From positions 1 through 64,000 of the forward strand of contig NZ_JADNRK010000010.1 of assembly GCF_015594845.1 (NCBI RefSeq): a DNA stretch of 64,000 nucleotides, given 5' to 3'. Position 1 is the first letter of the stretch, and every line of letters begins with the position of its first letter. Under the pieces are notes generated by a model. That model worked only from the letters and a program-made list of their open reading frames with translations. It was not told where the DNA came from and made no database searches. Position numbers and translations under genes: made by a program. This document shows positions 52,643 to 61,435 of the stretch, piece by piece. Origin of the DNA: Alkalibacter mobilis (GTDB lineage: Bacteria > Bacillota > Clostridia > Eubacteriales > Alkalibacteraceae).

Positions 52643-53574
52643 CTGCTCACCCAACTTTCTTCATTTATCCTGTTTTCAATGTCATTCAATTCTTTTTTAG
52701 TAATTTTTAATGCTTTCATACCATTTTTAAAAGCCATATCCATTAGTTCATTTTTTTTGATTCCTGCTTTATTTAAATAAATAAGCTCATCGAAAAATCC
52801 TGATCCATGATAAACCTTGTACGCTCCTGCATCACTTCCCACCGCAATTTCAACGCCCAAGTCATAAGCCAATTTTACTTTTTCGCATTGCTCTTCAAAT
52901 ATTTTCCTAATCAACTTTTTCTCCAGTTTATATCTCTCATCATTTGAATATACGATATTGCCCAATGGGGCAAGTGTAGGCACCCATATCGTACCTTTTT
53001 CTTTCATGCCTTTCAACAATTCTTCATTCGCATAATAGCCGTGTTCTATCGAGTCAGCACCACATTTCAACGCCATCTCGATTCCTTTTTTTGTGTTGAC
53101 ATGAACCATAACCGGCAAATTCTCACTATGAGCCCTCTCGATTATATGTTTGAATTCTTCTACTGAAAACCCTATCTCTCCTGCATGTCCATATTCATTA
53201 AAAGACATCATACCACTTAATGCGACTTTTATAAAGTCTGTTTGATTCTTTACCAAATCGGTTATGCAATCGTCGATTTCTTGAATGGATTCTACCGGTT
53301 TTCCTATCAAGCGACCGTAAAATCCTTTTTTATAAATTCCATACAAGGGTGTACGATATATGATTCCCTCTTCTTTTGCCACTCTACGAATCAGATGGTG
53401 AATATCAAGGTTGTCACCTCCATCACGGAGCGCATATATCCCCCTTTGTTTATAGGCCAAAAAAACTTTTCGTATCATTTCTTCAGCACTTTTTTCATCT
53501 TGCAAAAGTCTTTCTCTATAAGTTTTTGCGTTGTCTCCATTTAAGGATACGTGCACGTGCGCATCGATAAACAT
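52639..53574 (-). CDS. Metal-dependent amidohydrolase (unit gene 1)
   Basis: The 311-residue protein is of the amidohydrolase superfamily: HVHV (residues 6-9) for the HxH metal pair, FIKVALSG with a candidate bridging Lys, PVMVHVNT and SIEHGYYAN for the two further His ligands, and GSDAGAY for the catalytic Asp. Such imidazolonepropionase-like enzymes open cyclic amides or hydrolyse amide and carbamate bonds. Start ATG 53574 follows AGGGTGAT. It heads a coupled unit of three genes and is separated from folD by tandem hairpins. Its substrate is unknown. Confidence 0.75.
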   Translation of the reverse strand: MFIDAHVHVSLNGDNAKTYRERLLQDEKSAEEMIRKVFLAYKQRGIYALRDGGDNLDIHHLIRRVAKEEGIIYRTPLYGIYKKGFYGRLIGKPVESIQEIDDCITDLVKNQTDFIKVALSGMMSFNEYGHAGEIGFSVEEFKHIIERAHSENLPVMVHVNTKKGIEMALKCGADSIEHGYYANEELLKGMKEKGTIWVPTLAPLGNIVYSNDERYKLEKKLIRKIFEEQCEKVKLAYDLGVEIAVGSDAGAYKVYHGSGFFDELIYLNKAGIKKNELMDMAFKNGMKALKITKKELNDIENRINEESWVSS

Positions 53575-53589
53575 TCAATATCACCCTAT

Positions 53590-53655
53590 CTTAAAAAAAG
53601 CTTTCACGAGGAAAGCTTTAATTTGCGACGGAGACCCTTTGCCTCCGTCGTTATA
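53590..53655 (-). terminator. Tandem hairpins after folD
   Basis: On the minus strand CGACGGAGG-CAAAGGGT-CTCCGTCG is followed by AAAGCTTTC-CTCGT-GAAAGCTTT and TTTT. The second is a usual terminator; the first stem could insulate or stabilise the folD mRNA. It separates the folate genes from the amidohydrolase unit. Confidence 0.75.
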
Positions 53656-53720
53656 AAATTTAATCTTTACCCTTTGCTGATACTAAACCCCTATATGATT
53701 CAAACCCCGGTCAAGATATT

Positions 53721-54578
53721 TTAATTCAACCCGTTTTGTTGTTTACATGCCTTGATAACATTTTTAGCTAAAACTGAAGTCGTTACAGAACCTACGCCAC
53801 CAGGTACAGGAGTGATCATGGAAGCTTTATCTACAATATTGTCAAAGTCGACGTCGCCACACATTTTTCCGTCCTTATCGAAGTTGATACCAACATCTAC
53901 AACTATTGTTCCTTCTGAAACCCAGCTTTCTTTAACCAGTTTTGGCACTCCTACTGCTACTACTAGAATTTCAGCTTGCTTTGTCCAGTAAGAAGTATCT
54001 TTAGTTTCGATGTGGCATATTGTCACAGTTGCCATTTCGTTCAATAATAATTCGAATACCGGTCTACCAACTACATTGGAAGCTCCAACTACAGTACAAT
54101 CTTTACCTGTTGGGTTGATGTCGTAGTATTTTAATATTTCCATAACTGCTGTCGGTGTACATGGAGTCAGACCAGTAGGATCTCCGACGTTCATTTTAGC
54201 AACGTTTATTGGGCTAAGACAATCCACATCTTTTTCTGGTGCAATTAAATATTTGATTTCAGAATCGTTAAGTTGCTCAGGCAATGGACTAAAAATCAAA
54301 ATTCCGTGAGTTGCAGGGTCTTCATTGATTTTTTTCAATTCAGCAACAAAGTCATCTTGTGAAATTTCAGCATCCAACTCTTTGACTTCCACATCAATGT
54401 TGCACGCTTCCATTCTTTTAAGCGCTCCTCTTTCATAAGCTAAATCGCTTGGTTTTGCACCTACTCTGACTATTGTCAACTTTGGAATGATTCCTTTTTC
54501 CCTTAATTCGTTGGCTTGCTTCAAAGTCTCTTCTTTTAGACTAGCTGCTACCAATTTACCGTCTAATAATTGTCCCAT
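53721..54578 (-). CDS. folD: Methylenetetrahydrofolate dehydrogenase FolD, variant active site
   Basis: The 285-residue FolD oxidises methylene-THF to methenyl-THF. The active-site segment reads SDLAYERGALKRME (residues 44-57): Tyr48 is kept, but the position four after it, the catalytic Lys of bifunctional FolD (Lys56 in the human enzyme), is Ala52; Lys54 is the nearest. The dinucleotide loop is VVGASNVVGRP (163-173), with Ala instead of the Arg that contacts the 2'-phosphate of NADP. DVDCLSP replaces the common DVDGFH. FchA, encoded 40 bases upstream, could supply cyclohydrolase. FolD ends the fhs-fchA-folD series. Confidence 0.93.
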   Translation of the reverse strand: MGQLLDGKLVAASLKEETLKQANELREKGIIPKLTIVRVGAKPSDLAYERGALKRMEACNIDVEVKELDAEISQDDFVAELKKINEDPATHGILIFSPLPEQLNDSEIKYLIAPEKDVDCLSPINVAKMNVGDPTGLTPCTPTAVMEILKYYDINPTGKDCTVVGASNVVGRPVFELLLNEMATVTICHIETKDTSYWTKQAEILVVAVGVPKLVKESWVSEGTIVVDVGINFDKDGKMCGDVDFDNIVDKASMITPVPGGVGSVTTSVLAKNVIKACKQQNGLN

Positions 54579-54618
54579 TTCAATTCCTCCTAAATATTCT
54601 TAAATTTATTGTACCAAT

Positions 54619-55251
54619 CTATTTGGAAAGCATAGCTTCAACTTTTGCATACACATCGTCAGCTATCTCTGTTCCCTTGCCAACAAGAGGCTTTACTTCT
54701 TCGTTGATCTTTTTGACGTAACTCTCATCTTTTATCATATTTATATTTATTACAACGTTGATCCATCCGCTGATTATTGCCGCCCTTAGACACTGAACTC
54801 CAACGCCTACATCACTGATCGCCAATTTCGAGCCTTTATCTACCAACTCACTGTGCAGGACTATGGCTTCATAACACTTTTTCACGATTTCCACTGGCAC
54901 TTCACAAGCTTGGATCAAGCACTTTTCCAAAGTCTCATCTTTTAATCTTTTTTCATCTTCTGTTTCCTTGGGCATACCATATGCCTTTGATAAAGGAAGA
55001 AAGTTTTCAGCATCTCTATCGACCATCTCAAGCAATTCATCCTGAATCTTTTGAGCTTTTTCCATAATATCCTTGTTAGCCTGCTCATAATCTGCGTACT
55101 TTTTCTTTCCAAGTGTCAAGTTAACTACCATGCTGGCTAGAGCAGTACCCACCGCACCTACCAATGCAGCTGCTCCTCCTCCTCCAGGCACCGCTTCTTT
55201 AGAAGCGAGTTTTGTTGTAAAATCAACACAGGAACCGTCTACCATTTTCAT
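54619..55251 (-). CDS. fchA: Methenyltetrahydrofolate cyclohydrolase
   Basis: The 210-residue FchA-type (formiminotransferase-cyclodeaminase family) enzyme opens methenyl-THF to 10-formyl-THF. The motif PGGGGAAALVGAVGTALASM near residues 22-41 and DRDAENFLPLSKAYGMPK are typical. ATG 55251 lies seven bases after GGGGGG; the frame extension to 55299 would pass through the intergenic hairpin. It lies between fhs and folD, the order used in the methyl branch of the Wood-Ljungdahl pathway. Confidence 0.93.
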   Translation of the reverse strand: MKMVDGSCVDFTTKLASKEAVPGGGGAAALVGAVGTALASMVVNLTLGKKKYADYEQANKDIMEKAQKIQDELLEMVDRDAENFLPLSKAYGMPKETEDEKRLKDETLEKCLIQACEVPVEIVKKCYEAIVLHSELVDKGSKLAISDVGVGVQCLRAAIISGWINVVININMIKDESYVKKINEEVKPLVGKGTEIADDVYAKVEAMLSK

Positions 55252-55270
55252 GCAATTACCCCCCGTAAAA

Positions 55271-55335
55271 TATAAAGGCTCACACCATAGGTAGTACACT
55301 GTGGCGTATACAATTTGGTGTAAGCCTTTATTTAT
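55271..55335 (-). terminator. Hairpin between fhs and fchA
   Basis: AAAGGCTTACACCA pairs with TGGTGTGAGCCTTT around a loop of about 29 bases, then TATATTTTA. It could be a partial terminator or a processing site that sets unequal fhs and fchA-folD levels. Confidence 0.55.
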
Positions 55336-55357
55336 ATCTTTGAGTTCAACTCAAGAT

Positions 55358-57031
55358 TTAGAACAATCCTGCGATAACTCCATTTTCATCAACATCGATT
55401 TTTTCTGCTGATGGAACCTTTGGAAGTCCAGGCATCTTCATAACGTCACCAGTAAGTACAACTATAAATCCTGCACCAGCTGAAACTGTAAGATCTCTAA
55501 CTGTGATATCAAAGTCAGTTGGTCTTCCCAGTTTAGTTTGATCGTCAGTCAATGAATACTGAGTCTTAGCCATACAAACCGGCATATTGCCAAAACCTAA
55601 TTTTTCAAAGTTTGCAATCTCTTTTTCTGCTTTTGATGTAAAGTTTACGCCGTTGGCTCCATAAATTTTTGTTGCAATTTTGTTGATTTTCTCTTTGATA
55701 GGATCTTCAAGCTCATATGCAAACTCCATATCGCTTTCTGTGTCTGTAAGTCTGATCAATTCTTTCGCAAGAGCTTCTCCACCTACGCCACCTTTACCCC
55801 ATACTTCGGAAAGAGCAACATTTACGCCCAATTCTCTACACTTGTCTTCAACAAGTTTAAGCTCGGCGTCAGTATCTGTTGGGAATTTATTGATTGCTAC
55901 CACTGCTGGCAATTTAAATACCTTTGTAACGTTTTCCACGTGTTTCAACAAGTTAGGCAACCCTTTTTCCAATGCTTCCAAGTTTTCAGGACCTAAATCA
56001 TTTTTAGCTACTCCACCATTGTATTTAAGCGCTTTTACAGTTGCTACAATGATTACTGCATCAGGCTTCAATCCTGAAAGTCTGCACTTGATGTCTATAA
56101 ATTTCTCAGCACCCAAGTCAGCACCGAATCCAGCTTCAGTTACAACGTAATCAGCATAATTCATGGCAAATTTAGTTGCAAGAAGAGAGTTGCATCCGTG
56201 TGCAATGTTTGCAAAAGGTCCACCGTGAATAAATGCAGGAGTTCCTTCCAAAGTTTGAACAAGGTTAGGTTTTAGCGCATCTTTAAGAAGTGCTGCAACA
56301 GCACCCTGTGCGTTTAATTGTCCCGCAGTTACAGGTTCGCCTTTTCTGTTGTATGCTACAACTATCTTAGCTACTTTTTCTTTCAAATCGATTATGTCGC
56401 TGGATAAACAGAACACTGCCATGATCTCACTTGCTACAGTTATGTCAAATCCGTCTTCTCTAGGAACACCTTGAGCTTTTCCACCCAAACCGTCAATTAT
56501 ATTTCTAAGCTGTCTGTCGTTCATGTCAACTGCTCTTCTCCAAACGACTCTTCTTGTGTCTATATCCAATGCATTTCCTTGGTATACATGATTGTCAAGC
56601 ATAGCTGCGATCAAGTTGTTTGCGGCACCAATAGCGTGGAAGTCTCCAGTGAAGTGCAAGTTGATATCTTCCATAGGTATAACTTGTGCGTATCCACCAC
56701 CAGCTGCTCCACCTTTTACTCCAAAAACAGGTCCTAATGAAGGTTCTCTAAGCGCAACCATAACATTCTTTCCTAGTTTTGCAAGGGCATCTGCTGCACC
56801 GATTGTTGTAGTAGTCTTTCCTTCTCCTGCTGGAGTAGGGTTGATTGCAGTTGTCAAAATCAATTTAGCTTTTTTGCCTGAAGGCTTTTGAAGCAGATTG
56901 ATATCCACCTTTGCCTTATACTTTCCATAAAGATCAAGATTGTCTTCAGTCAAACCCAGTTTGGCCGCGATTTCTCTAATATCCTTCGGCGTTGCTTCTT
57001 GTGCAATTTCAATATCACTCTTGAAACCCAT
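55358..57031 (-). CDS. fhs: Formate-tetrahydrofolate ligase
   Basis: The 557-residue enzyme activates formate with ATP to 10-formyl-THF, the entry of the methyl branch of acetogenesis or a step of purine C1 supply. The P-loop-like [14 protein letters not shown] starts at about residue 67, and [25 protein letters not shown] and [13 protein letters not shown] are conserved. Length matches the tetrameric clostridial enzyme. The start ATG follows GAGGAGG. Confidence 0.97.
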   Translation of the reverse strand: MGFKSDIEIAQEATPKDIREIAAKLGLTEDNLDLYGKYKAKVDINLLQKPSGKKAKLILTTAINPTPAGEGKTTTTIGAADALAKLGKNVMVALREPSLGPVFGVKGGAAGGGYAQVIPMEDINLHFTGDFHAIGAANNLIAAMLDNHVYQGNALDIDTRRVVWRRAVDMNDRQLRNIIDGLGGKAQGVPREDGFDITVASEIMAVFCLSSDIIDLKEKVAKIVVAYNRKGEPVTAGQLNAQGAVAALLKDALKPNLVQTLEGTPAFIHGGPFANIAHGCNSLLATKFAMNYADYVVTEAGFGADLGAEKFIDIKCRLSGLKPDAVIIVATVKALKYNGGVAKNDLGPENLEALEKGLPNLLKHVENVTKVFKLPAVVAINKFPTDTDAELKLVEDKCRELGVNVALSEVWGKGGVGGEALAKELIRLTDTESDMEFAYELEDPIKEKINKIATKIYGANGVNFTSKAEKEIANFEKLGFGNMPVCMAKTQYSLTDDQTKLGRPTDFDITVRDLTVSAGAGFIVVLTGDVMKMPGLPKVPSAEKIDVDENGVIAGLF

Positions 57032-57045
57032 TTAAATTCCTCCTC

Positions 57046-57816
57046 TTAATTGAATGATTTAATATATTTTTGAACACTAAAGATGATTAGTGAAAACAAT
57101 GGTATAAGAACAAAGTTTGTTATAAGCCTTCCTGGCAGGAAAACTATGAAACCCTGATCAAACATCATTGATAAAAACCAAGTGTTCAGAATTAATGAAG
57201 TTACTATTTGCGTCAATGTAACTGTAAAGAAAATTTTATCCAAGCCATAGATACCCGTATTCTCTGATTTGTTCTTAGCATACACAAGTGGAACAGCTGC
57301 AAAGCCTACAACTATAAGTGCATACAAAACTACGAAAAAACTTGACAGCTCAGTCCCTAAAAGAATAACCTTTCCATTTTCAAGACCCAAATTGTTTTGA
57401 AAAATCAAAACACCCAAGATGATCGTTGCCAAAGAAAATACAGAAACAATATTCAAGAAATTAAAGTTTATATCCTTATTCTTATACTTTCTTATAAGAT
57501 AAAATATCATGCCTGGTATCCATCCGGTTAAGGCGCTCGATATTGTAAAGCCCGGGAAATATGGTCCGCCTGGCTTGATTACATAACACAATATATCCGA
57601 TATCGCTCCAGTTATCAATCCGGCAACAGGTCCGAATATCATACCAGACATGACTATTGGGACCGTCGTAAAATTTACTCTTAGCGATGAAAATCCCGCC
57701 AGAGGTATATACACCTCAAATAAAAGTTTCAGCACAACGCTGATTGCTGTGAACAATCCAATGTTCACCACTGTTTTGGTTGTAAATCTTGTTTTCTTGA
57801 TTACTGTTGTTTTCAT
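57046..57816 (-). CDS. folT: ECF transporter S component for folate (FolT)
   Basis: The 256-residue protein has about six helices and FolT features: INIGLFTAIS-like VVNIGLFTAISVVLK, LRVNFTTVPIVMSGMIFGP and GFTISSALTGWIPGM. It is the folate-binding membrane subunit that works with shared ECF ATPases, which are not in this window. A THF riboswitch precedes it. The start is ATG 57816 after AAGGAGAG; the longer frame to 57966 would be entirely riboswitch RNA. Confidence 0.9.
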   Translation of the reverse strand: MKTTVIKKTRFTTKTVVNIGLFTAISVVLKLLFEVYIPLAGFSSLRVNFTTVPIVMSGMIFGPVAGLITGAISDILCYVIKPGGPYFPGFTISSALTGWIPGMIFYLIRKYKNKDINFNFLNIVSVFSLATIILGVLIFQNNLGLENGKVILLGTELSSFFVVLYALIVVGFAAVPLVYAKNKSENTGIYGLDKIFFTVTLTQIVTSLILNTWFLSMMFDQGFIVFLPGRLITNFVLIPLFSLIIFSVQKYIKSFN

Positions 57817-57876
57817 TTTCTCTCCTTGATTGTCAGAGTGCCTCCTCATCCAATCAAACAAGAGCTTGATTAAACA

Positions 57877-57965
57877 GCGGAAGCGACAAGAGATCGTGGA
57901 TAATATCCTTCGTTTAAGGGCAACATCCCATCCCTTAACACTTAACGCATCTTGTCTACTCTGCA
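57877..57965 (-). promoter_or_regulatory. Tetrahydrofolate riboswitch (THF-I)
   Basis: On the minus strand GCAGAGTAGACAAGATGCGTTAAGTG, GGGATGTTGCCC, ACGAAGG and CTTGTCGCTTCCGC follow the class I THF aptamer in order (quoted in short pieces, longest 20: AGTAGACAAGATGCGTTAAG). It lies directly upstream of folT, so folate uptake should fall when THF is abundant. Confidence 0.88.
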
Positions 57966-57988
57966 TTTATATTTTATTTTTTTGCTGA

Positions 57989-58801
57989 CTAGATTCTTTC
58001 TTTTCTGACTGCGGCATTGTATTTTCTAGTATGTTTATCTCTTGCAAGCAAAGCTTCAGTTGCAAATATGGAACCCATGATCTCCTTGTTGAGAGGATCC
58101 ATTATGGCTGAGTCCATTCCTTCATAAATTGCCAAAGTCATAAAGTTTTGATTAATTATCTTTCTTTTAGGCATTCCAAAAGAAATATTACTTAAACCCG
58201 ATGTGAATTTTACTGTAGGATAAATGGCTTTTACCTGTTTCATTGATTCTACAAAGTTCAACAATGAATTATTGTCTGTCGATAATGCCATTACCAATGG
58301 GTCAATATGGATCTTGTCGGGAGTTATTCCAAATGTAGCAGCTTTTTCTATGATTTTCTTTGAAATCTCAACTCTCGTCTCAACATCTCTAGGGGTACCG
58401 TTTTCACTATCACAAGTCAATGCTATGACCTCCCATTCGGTTCCCTGAACCAACGGGAAAAGAACATCGCACTTGTCTTGATCTGAACCTTCGATTTTTT
58501 CAAGGTTCACTGAATTGATTAAACCAGGTTTTTTAATAAAAGGCAATACTTCTTTTAAAAAAAATGGATCAGGGCTGTCAATGCATATGGGTGTGTCCAC
58601 AGCATTTTGTACTATGTCTATAAGCCATTTTAAAGTTTCCACCTCAACATCAGGCGCAGTAGATGCACAAACATCGATAAAATCCGCACCGGCTTCCGCT
58701 TGCTTTATTGCTCGGTCTCTAATAAAGTCTGCGTCCTTTTCCTGAATGGCTTTCTTGACTGCCGGTATTGCTCCGTTGATTTTTTCTCCGATAATAATCA
58801 A
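57989..58801 (-). CDS. MtrH-like methyltetrahydrofolate:corrinoid methyltransferase
   Basis: The 270-residue protein is a complete pterin-binding (DHPS-like) TIM barrel of the AcsE/MtgA/MtrH family: MIIIGEKINGAIPAVKKAI, GADFIDVCASTAP, DSPDPFF, and KFTSGLSNISFGMPKR near residues 197-212 (substrate and corrinoid binding region). It transfers a methyl between THF and a corrinoid protein. The start is TTG 58801 after GAGGAGG. It is divergent from RACo across a region with a consensus promoter and a palindrome. Its N-terminal half is very similar to the truncated gene at 1-316. No matching corrinoid protein is adjacent. Confidence 0.9.
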   Translation of the reverse strand: MIIIGEKINGAIPAVKKAIQEKDADFIRDRAIKQAEAGADFIDVCASTAPDVEVETLKWLIDIVQNAVDTPICIDSPDPFFLKEVLPFIKKPGLINSVNLEKIEGSDQDKCDVLFPLVQGTEWEVIALTCDSENGTPRDVETRVEISKKIIEKAATFGITPDKIHIDPLVMALSTDNNSLLNFVESMKQVKAIYPTVKFTSGLSNISFGMPKRKIINQNFMTLAIYEGMDSAIMDPLNKEIMGSIFATEALLARDKHTRKYNAAVRKERI

Positions 58802-58889
58802 TACTTTCCCTCCTCGGTAAGTTTGTTAAATAATTGTTGATATCGATTTCATAGACCCTTAAATAAAAAATGCAAGCTTGCTTGCAGCA

Positions 58890-58903
58890 CTTGTATATAC
58901 AAG
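58890..58903. promoter_or_regulatory. Perfect 14-base palindrome downstream of the methyltransferase promoter
   Basis: CTTGTATATACAAG starts about nine bases past the expected minus-strand transcript start. Its core TTGTATATACAA differs at one base from 5240-5251 in the transporter promoter. It fits a repressor operator (TetR-type) for the methyltransferase gene and perhaps RACo. Confidence 0.55.
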
Positions 58904-58919
58904 CATCTTTACTAGTTTT

Positions 58920-58948
58920 ATATTATCAAAGAGTGTAGTCTTTGTCAA
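58920..58948 (-). promoter_or_regulatory. Sigma-A promoter of the MtrH-like gene
   Basis: On the minus strand TTGACA (58943-58948), 17 bases, TAATAT (58920-58925). It reads toward the methyltransferase at 58801. No equally good plus-strand promoter for RACo is visible; -35-like TTGTCA at 58942 lacks a well-spaced -10. Confidence 0.7.
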
Positions 58949-59036
58949 TATAATATTTAAACTTGTGTATATATTATCCTTGGGTTAAAATTGTACTTGA
59001 AACGATATTTTATAACTTGAAAAAGGAGACGAAAAT

Positions 59037-60818
59037 ATGAAAAATTCTGTTACGGTAGATTTTCCGCTTTTAAACAAGACTGTTGAAGTGGCAGAAGGCA
59101 CAAAATTGTCCGACGCATGTGCAGAAGCCGGCTATCCCTTAAACTTAGTTTGCGGTGGTAAGGGTACCTGTAAAAAATGTGCTGTTGAAATCCAGGAAGG
59201 CGATTCCTTTGTAAACGTTCTATCTTGCCAGACTTACGTTTACGACGGTATGAAGGTGATGCTAAAAGAAGAAGATCAGAAGGCACAGATACTTACATCA
59301 TCAACTTTAGATGAAATTTCATTCAACCCAACCATAAAGTCGATTTTTATCAAACGAGATAGTTTAAAAGTTGAAATAGGTGAAAACGACTGGGACGCAT
59401 TGAAAAGCAATCTTCCTGTGGATGTTGAATATCCGGATCTGGATGTTTTGCAGAGGATGAGCCTTAACTTCCATAACCCTGCAGGAATACGAGTCATATT
59501 AAATAGAAATAAAATTATTGATATTGTAGCCGGAGATCATGACAGTCCGCTTTACGGCATCGCTTTCGATATCGGCACCACATCTGTGGTAGGTTATTTA
59601 TACGATTTGAATGAAGGTTTTTTGGTGGGCATAGACTCATCTCTCAACAAGCAGACCGAGCTTGGAGGTGACGTGATCAGCAGAATCGATCATGTAATCG
59701 GTGATATAAAAAACCTTGCCAGGCTACAAAAACTCGCAATGGATTCCATAAATAATATAACTGAAAACATTTGTAAGGAACATAAAATCTCAATTGATGA
59801 CATATACTATGCAAGTATATGCGGCAACAGTACGATGCAGCATCTTTTCCTAGGATTAAATCCTGAATTTTTAGGCAAAGTTCCTTTCAGCAGCACTACT
59901 CACAAAGCAGTTGAAACCAAGGCAAAATACCTAAAAACAAAGATGAATCCAATGGGTGTTGTATCCTTTCTTCCCCTGCTCGGGGGTTTTGTCGGAGCAG
60001 ACACAACGGCAGTATTGCTTTCAATTCCCAATGATGGAAAAAACAGATTAATGATCGATTTGGGTACAAACGGCGAAATAGCAGTGGGTAACGACAAAAG
60101 CTACATGGTTTCTTCTACCGCTTGCGGACCTGCCTTGGAAGGTGCAGGAATAAAGTATGGCATGAGGGGCACCAAGGGTGCAATCGAGAAAGTTTATATC
60201 GAGGACGGTCTTTTAAAAACACAAGTTATCGGAAATATTGCTCCCGTTGGGATTTGTGGTTCAGGTGTTATAGATTTGATGTCAGTGATTTTCAAAAATG
60301 AAGTCGTAAATCGAAGAGGCGCATTGCTTGATCCGGACGATATAAAAAATTCCGATCTGGCAAGAAGGATCCAAGTCGTCGATAATGAAAAAGTTTTCGT
60401 GATAACGTTTAAAGAAGAGTCTGGGCTCGACGAGGACATTTACTTTTCACAAAGCGACATAAGACAGGTACAGCTTGCGAAAGGGGCTATTTATACTGGA
60501 TGTATCATGTTGATCAATTCCTATGGCATCAAGGGCGAAGATCTACATGAAATAATCCTTGCAGGAGCCTTTGGCAATTACATCGATATAAAAAACGCGC
60601 AATCCATAGGTATGTTACCTTGGTACGAAGGTGTGGAAGTCAGATCCATAGGAAATGCTGCTGGAACAGGAAGCCAGATGTATATGTTGTCAGAAGAAAA
60701 GCAGGCTGAGTGCTCCGAAATAGAATCCAACGCAATATTTATTGAGTTGGCAAATGATCCTACATTTGCCAAGCAATATATGAGAAATACCTACTTCGTA
60801 GATCTCGCTGAAAATTAA
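59037..60818 (+). CDS. Reductive activator of corrinoid proteins (RACo family, DUF4445)
   Basis: The 593-residue protein starts with a [2Fe-2S] ferredoxin domain, Cys 39, 45, 48 and 63 in VCGGKGTCKKC and LSCQTY, then a middle linker and a C-terminal ASKHA-type ATPase with FDIGTTSVVGYLYDL and MIDLGTNGEIAVG. RACo proteins reduce Co(II) corrinoid back to Co(I) at the cost of ATP after accidental oxidation, enabling methyl transfer. It is divergent from an MtrH-like methyltransferase. Which corrinoid protein it serves is open because the only visible one is truncated. The start ATG follows AAAAGGAGACG. Confidence 0.93.
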   Translation: MKNSVTVDFPLLNKTVEVAEGTKLSDACAEAGYPLNLVCGGKGTCKKCAVEIQEGDSFVNVLSCQTYVYDGMKVMLKEEDQKAQILTSSTLDEISFNPTIKSIFIKRDSLKVEIGENDWDALKSNLPVDVEYPDLDVLQRMSLNFHNPAGIRVILNRNKIIDIVAGDHDSPLYGIAFDIGTTSVVGYLYDLNEGFLVGIDSSLNKQTELGGDVISRIDHVIGDIKNLARLQKLAMDSINNITENICKEHKISIDDIYYASICGNSTMQHLFLGLNPEFLGKVPFSSTTHKAVETKAKYLKTKMNPMGVVSFLPLLGGFVGADTTAVLLSIPNDGKNRLMIDLGTNGEIAVGNDKSYMVSSTACGPALEGAGIKYGMRGTKGAIEKVYIEDGLLKTQVIGNIAPVGICGSGVIDLMSVIFKNEVVNRRGALLDPDDIKNSDLARRIQVVDNEKVFVITFKEESGLDEDIYFSQSDIRQVQLAKGAIYTGCIMLINSYGIKGEDLHEIILAGAFGNYIDIKNAQSIGMLPWYEGVEVRSIGNAAGTGSQMYMLSEEKQAECSEIESNAIFIELANDPTFAKQYMRNTYFVDLAEN

Positions 60819-60835
60819 AATAATTTAAATTTAAA

Positions 60836-60873
60836 AAGGGTATGGATCATCACAATGGATGATCCATACCCTT
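60836..60873. terminator. Perfect 16-base hairpin between RACo and ilvN
   Basis: AAGGGTATGGATCATC and GATGATCCATACCCTT pair exactly around ACAATG. A short U run follows on the minus strand (ilvN side), while the plus side ends CTTCTC, so it mainly terminates ilvBN and may act on RACo. Confidence 0.75.
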
Positions 60874-60900
60874 CTCAAATCATATTACGATCAGTTAAAA

Positions 60901-61398
60901 TTAATTTTCTTTCAAAACGTTGAATCCTCTTTGGAGACCTGTTGCACCGGATCTTATAAATTCCAGGATCCCAAAAGGTTCCATCAAATTTGTAAAAGCT
61001 TCTATTTTGGCAGCATCACCGGTCAGTTCCAAAATCAAACTATTTTTAGCCACATCAACGATATTCGCCCTGAAAATGTTTGATATTTCGATCACGTTTG
61101 ACCTTGTATCATTGTCGGCTTTTACTTTTATAAAAACCAGTTCTCTGCTAATGGACTCTTCAGGCGACAATTCCACAACCTTGATAACTTCTACAAGCTT
61201 ATTAAGTTGCTTTTTGATCTGTTCTAAAATTTGTTCGTCTCCCGTGACTACAATGGTCATTCTAGAAAGAGCTTCATCTTCAGTTGTTCCTACTGTCAAG
61301 CTGTCAATATTAAAGCATCTTCGTGCAAACAAACCAGCTATTCTACTTAAAACTCCTGAATTATTTTCAACCAATAAAGACAATACGTATTTTCTCAA
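60901..61398 (-). CDS. ilvN: Acetolactate synthase small (regulatory) subunit
   Basis: The 165-residue IlvN/IlvH has an N-terminal ACT domain (SLLVENNSGVLSRIAGLFARR) that binds valine, and a C-terminal domain with KVKADNDTRSNVIEI and AKIEAFTNLMEPFGI. The start is TTG 61398. It follows ilvB, whose product it activates and makes feedback-sensitive. The length is normal. Confidence 0.95.
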   Translation of the reverse strand: MRKYVLSLLVENNSGVLSRIAGLFARRCFNIDSLTVGTTEDEALSRMTIVVTGDEQILEQIKKQLNKLVEVIKVVELSPEESISRELVFIKVKADNDTRSNVIEISNIFRANIVDVAKNSLILELTGDAAKIEAFTNLMEPFGILEFIRSGATGLQRGFNVLKEN

Positions 61399-61435
61399 GT
61401 CGATTCCCCCTAATTAAATTATAACAATGTTATTT

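Noticed and set aside
57817-57966. N-terminal extension of folT
   Set aside because: The segment coincides with the THF riboswitch and leader; the ribosome site AAGGAGAG is at ATG 57816.
60920-61417. 165-codon plus-strand frame opposite ilvN
   Set aside because: Shadow of ilvN in the complementary phase; composition typical of antisense frames.
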